From IMG/VR virus record IMGVR_UViG_3300051212_000254, positions 1-29,362 of that record: a DNA stretch of 29,362 nt, one strand, 5' to 3'. Position 1 is the first letter of the stretch, and the number at the start of each line of letters is the position of its first letter. Of the stretch, positions 27,113-29,362 are shown one piece after another. Under the pieces are notes generated by a model. That model did no database searches. It was not told where the DNA came from and saw only the letters and a program-made list of their open reading frames with translations. Made by a program: the position numbers and the translations under genes. The DNA comes from a virus.

Positions 27113-27952
27113 ATGACTGGTCCAAATCCATTACAAAAATACTTTCGCCAACCTAAAATCTATATTGATTTACCCAGTAAAGGCATTTTCTACAACAAGG
27201 AAAGTTTAGATGGTATAGCTAATAACATACCAGTTTTTGGTATGACTGGTATGGATGAAATCATCATGAAAACTCCTGATGCTCTTTTCAGTGGCGAAAG
27301 TACTGTAAAGGTTGTTCAAAGTTGTTGCCCTTCAATAAAAAATGCTTGGGATATGCCCAGCATTGACGTTGATGCTTTATTAGTCAGCATAAGGATAGCC
27401 AGCTACGGAGCTAAAATGGAAGTTAATCATAGATGTCCTAATTGTCAAGCCATAAATGATTATGATATAGACCTAAGTTCTGTTCTTGGATATTTGACTA
27501 GTTTAACTTACGATGGAAGAATACAATGCGATGATATTACCATAGTGATTAGACCATTACGCTATGAAGAAATAACAAAATTTAATATTGAAAATTATAA
27601 ACTACAAAAAATGCTTAATCAATTGGCTAAGATGGAAAGTTCAGGTGATGATAATGGTACAATTAAAAAACAAGACGAAGTGTATGCACGCATTGCAGAA
27701 ATGCAATTGGAACTATTTGAAATAAGCGTTGTAAGAATTGAAACACCTGAAGGTATAGTTGACAACAAAGAATTCATACAAGAATGGATTCGTAATTGTG
27801 ATAAAGAATATTTTAAAACTATAAAATCAAAATTAGAAACTAATAAAAACCAGTGGGATATACCGTCTCAAACTGTAGAATGTCCAGAATGCAATCATCA
27901 TAGTGATGTAGTTATTACAATGGATCAAGCCAGTTTTTTCGGAAGAGGCTAA
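27113..27952 (+). CDS. gp26: gp26-like baseplate/tail assembly factor (0-frame product, 279 aa)
   Basis: T4 gp26 acts in baseplate hub assembly and in tape-measure handling. The N-terminus KIYIDLPSKGIFYNKES and the central INDYDIDLSSVLGYL-type region fit the T4 baseplate gp26 family. Two Cys pairs, C-P-N-C (C109/C112 counting from 27110) and C-P-E-C-N-H-H (C258/C261), could form a zinc ribbon. The start at 27113 is preferred over the ATG at 27110 because TGGAG then sits 5 nt upstream. The frame ends at 27952, but a slippery T TTT TTC at 27934 joins it to the next frame. It is the only rightward gene, driven by its own late promoter. Confidence 0.75.
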   Translation: MTGPNPLQKYFRQPKIYIDLPSKGIFYNKESLDGIANNIPVFGMTGMDEIIMKTPDALFSGESTVKVVQSCCPSIKNAWDMPSIDVDALLVSIRIASYGAKMEVNHRCPNCQAINDYDIDLSSVLGYLTSLTYDGRIQCDDITIVIRPLRYEEITKFNIENYKLQKMLNQLAKMESSGDDNGTIKKQDEVYARIAEMQLELFEISVVRIETPEGIVDNKEFIQEWIRNCDKEYFKTIKSKLETNKNQWDIPSQTVECPECNHHSDVVITMDQASFFGRG

Positions 27953-28173
27953 TTTTCATCCCGGATTCTGAGTTAGAAGTTTTTTTTGACACTTACGAAC
28001 AACAAATTAAAAGACTTAAGGATGACATTTTTACCATAAGTTGGTATATGCGTGGAGGTGTAACTGCACATGAATTATTTCATATATACACTTCAGAAGA
28101 TCGTAGCATAATGAATGCTTTAATTAAAAGCAATATAGAGTTAACTAAGAAAAGTGGACTGCCTTTAGTCTAA
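27113..28173 (+). CDS. gp26-gp51-like -1 frameshift fusion (extension of the gp26-like gene)
   Basis: After decoding T-TTT-TTC (27934-27940) and slipping back one base, translation continues from 27940 for 77 codons to the TAA at 28171. The extension (RLKDDIFTISWYMRGGVTAH then ELFHIYTSEDRS) carries W-Y-M-R-G-G-V, which I recall from T4 gp51, the product of the gene that follows 26 in T4. The -1 frame is open from 27907, and I find no ATG, GTG or TTG ahead of the Met inside W-Y-M-R-G-G-V, so independent initiation is unlikely. Fusion length is about 353 residues. This mirrors the gpG/gpGT frameshift of lambda tail assembly genes. A sequencing error in the T run is the main alternative. Confidence 0.65.
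27934..27940 (+). promoter_or_regulatory. Slippery heptamer T TTT TTC (-1 frameshift site)
   Basis: It has the X XXY YYZ form in the frame of the gp26-like gene (...AGT TTT TTC GGA...), 9 nt before its stop. Both tRNAs can re-pair after a one-base slip. I could not define a convincing downstream pseudoknot; CTAA (27949-27952) and TTAG (27973-27976) are only a 4-bp pairing. Confidence 0.7.
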
Positions 28174-29099
28174 TCAAAAGACTTAGTTATAGTTTTAGGT
28201 CTATCAGTTTTATCAAACGGGTCTGCGAAACCTCCACCAGGAAGACCTTTACCTGTAAAATAGTTAACAGCACCTTTAGCCATTGTTGCTATACCCTGAA
28301 CAGCTTCTGTTCCAAATTCTATTACCTTTTCTAATGCGTATCCTGCTGATGTAAATAAACCCATGATTACTGGAAAAGTTTCAGCAAACCATTTTTTACC
28401 AGCATCAGTACGAAACCATGCCATAGCAGCAACTTCGCCTACACGGGCAACATGTCCCAACCAACGTCTACTAACTTCAGCAGCTATAGGAAATCCAGTA
28501 GCCTGTATCATTTTTGCTATAGTTTTACTACCAATTTTACCTATAGCCCCAACAACTTTGGGCATAATAAGTCCCATAATAAATTCACCATTAAGTTTGG
28601 CCAATTGTTCTTCATAATTTGGGTCTTTAGGATCTAATGCCCACCTACTCATCAAATAGTCATAAGTTCCATAAAGTACACTTGCTGTTGTAGCAATTGT
28701 TATACCTAAGTTAGCCAGTTTTTCTTGAGCTGCTGTAGCTGCCTGCATATTATTCACTATAGCTGCTTGATGATTTTTTGCTCCTTGCCTTATTATAGCT
28801 TTTTTCATACTATCAATACGCCACTTACCAACAGTTGAATTTTGACTAAAGCCAATTTTATTCCACCAAGTACCAGCATATTGTTGTGCTGCTTGTCTTT
28901 GAGCAGCTACTTGTCCAGGTATTTTAGGTATAGGAACTCGTGAAACATTTGCAGGTAGTGTACGTGATCCACGCCATAATCCACCTAAAGCTCTAGCACC
29001 CGCACCAATCAGTTTACCAGTTCCGATAGCAGCTCCAGCAGCTAACGTTCCTATGACTTCATCTAATTCTTCTTCTGTCAACAAATCATTGATCTTCAT
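28170..29099 (-). CDS. Hydrophobic glycine-rich protein with capsid-targeting-like N-terminus, 309 aa
   Basis: Begins M-K-I-N-D-L-L-T-E-E. In T4, internal (ejected) capsid proteins carry a roughly 10-residue targeting sequence ending in [IL]-x-E, such as that of IPIII (MKTYQEFLAE); L-T-E at residues 7-9 fits. After it come Gly/Ala-rich hydrophobic stretches at about 13-42, 128-149, 172-197 and 243-261 that could insert in or contact a membrane, and the tail is polar (DPFDKTDRPKTITKSFD). No enzyme motif is visible. Its stop codon overlaps the end of the frameshifted gp26-gp51 frame on the other strand (convergent). The SD is weak; AATAAATA ends 4 nt before the start. Alternative: a membrane or baseplate protein. 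Confidence 0.65.
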   Translation of the reverse strand: MKINDLLTEEELDEVIGTLAAGAAIGTGKLIGAGARALGGLWRGSRTLPANVSRVPIPKIPGQVAAQRQAAQQYAGTWWNKIGFSQNSTVGKWRIDSMKKAIIRQGAKNHQAAIVNNMQAATAAQEKLANLGITIATTASVLYGTYDYLMSRWALDPKDPNYEEQLAKLNGEFIMGLIMPKVVGAIGKIGSKTIAKMIQATGFPIAAEVSRRWLGHVARVGEVAAMAWFRTDAGKKWFAETFPVIMGLFTSAGYALEKVIEFGTEAVQGIATMAKGAVNYFTGKGLPGGGFADPFDKTDRPKTITKSFD

Positions 29100-29103
29100 C
29101 TTA

Positions 29104-29111
29104 TATTTATT
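29104..29111 (-). promoter_or_regulatory. Near-consensus late box AATAAATA upstream of the 309-aa gene
   Basis: One mismatch from TATAAATA, ending 4 nt before the ATG. The 80-residue gene at 21699 has the same box at the same distance (21704-21711). As a promoter it would give a leaderless message, so it may instead be an A+T-rich start context. Confidence 0.3.
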
Positions 29112-29115
29112 TAGG

Positions 29116-29142
29116 AGAGTGAAGCTACGCTCACTCTTTTTT
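29116..29142 (+). terminator. Plus-strand terminator hairpin 1
   Basis: A 7-bp stem (AGAGTGA / TCACTCT) extended by 2 bp past a bulged A, loop TAC, followed by TTTTT at 29138-29142. It lies upstream of and antisense to the 309-residue gene start. Confidence 0.6.
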
Positions 29143-29169
29143 AGGACTTGTCGTCCTAAAAACTTTTTT
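29138..29169 (+). terminator. Plus-strand terminator hairpin 2
   Basis: A perfect 10-bp stem (TTTTTAGGAC / GTCCTAAAAA) with a 5-nt loop, followed by C and six T. It directly adjoins hairpin 1, whose T-tract is its left arm. It would end any rightward transcript running out of the gp26-like gene antisense to the 309-residue gene. Confidence 0.75.
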
Positions 29170-29218
29170 CTTTCGTCTTTGTTTTTTTTTTTAATATTAT
29201 GCAGATTGTGACGTCATA

Positions 29219-29239
29219 CTTCGCCCACGCAGGGCGAAG
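29219..29239. other. Perfect 8-bp hairpin in a G+C-rich patch
   Basis: CTTCGCCC / GGGCGAAG with a 5-nt loop. No T-tract follows on either strand. It lies in the 29200-29335 patch of about 50% G+C (70 of 139 bases by my count), clearly higher than the flanks. Function unknown. Confidence 0.7.
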
Positions 29240-29243
29240 AACA

Positions 29244-29318
29244 TTATGCGAGTTGCTTAGTCATTAGCGTTAGTGCATTACAGAGGCGGTTGTCCGGTAC
29301 CTCGAGCACAGTCTTCAT
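29244..29318 (-). CDS. Possible 24-codon mini-ORF in the G+C-rich end region
   Basis: The ATG at 29318 to TAA at 29244-29246 encodes a peptide starting MKTVLEVPDNRLCN and ending TKQLA. No SD is visible, and the frame is closed just upstream. The 8-bp hairpin follows 4 nt after the stop. It could be chance or part of an RNA element; only its compositional contrast makes it worth recording. Confidence 0.2.
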   Translation of the reverse strand: MKTVLEVPDNRLCNALTLMTKQLA

Positions 29319-29362
29319 ACAACGGCGGCTTTACAAACATACGCTAACATATTTGTAAAACG

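Larger units (their letters stand above)
29170..29362. other. Unassigned right-end region
   Basis: A run of T (29182-29192) is followed by a G+C-rich patch, one clear hairpin and the mini-ORF above. No conventional gene, tRNA or repeat could be supported. The next gene, if any, lies outside the window. Confidence 0.5.

Noticed and set aside
29281-29362. tRNA-like sequence near the right edge
   Set aside because: No cloverleaf could be drawn: no T-loop GTTC/TTC motif or matching acceptor arms on either strand.

Overview
The window looks like part of the late structural region of a T4-like tailed phage (myovirus). The main evidence is the block on the minus strand in the T4 order portal (gp20) - small gene - acidic core protein - prohead protease (gp21) - scaffold (gp22) - major capsid protein (gp23). 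An exact T4-type late promoter box (TATAAATA) also lies in front of the one rightward gene. The DNA is A+T-rich, and several fibre and adhesin proteins are of kinds common in marine T4-like phages, so a phage of a marine bacterium is likely. The host cannot be named from the sequence.

Layout from right to left, in the direction most genes read. At 29.1-29.36 kb lies a non-coding stretch with two stacked plus-strand terminator hairpins and a patch of about 50% G+C. A leftward gene (28170-29099) encodes a glycine-rich hydrophobic protein whose N-terminus resembles a T4 capsid-targeting sequence. Facing it is the only rightward gene, a gp26-like tail/baseplate assembly factor (27113-27952). It continues through an apparent programmed -1 frameshift (T TTT TTC at 27934-27940) into a gp51-like extension ending at 28173. 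Divergent from it is a 1202-residue tape-measure-like protein (23441-27049). Next come the portal, an 80-residue protein, a methyltransferase-like protein, a DUF115/GT29-like protein, the acidic gp67-like core protein, the protease, the scaffold and the capsid protein, which is followed by a terminator. A second glycosyltransferase-like gene follows.

From 15.3 kb to the left edge all genes look like virion surface, neck or fibre proteins: four of 125-383 residues, a 933-residue fibre protein, and a 555-residue fibre with repeated NFAGAAT units. Last is a giant protein of at least 2664 residues that runs off the left edge. It starts with a pectate-lyase-like beta-helix and then carries at least 13 copies of an alpha-helical repeat headed by C-x-R-D-[VI].

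The right and centre therefore build the tail tube (tape measure and its chaperone) and the prohead, and the left supplies the host-contact apparatus. The sugar and methyl enzymes set among the head genes may modify the virion or host surface. The most notable points are the gp26/gp51 frameshift fusion, the giant repeat protein, the capsid-targeting-like N-terminus and the unexplained right end.
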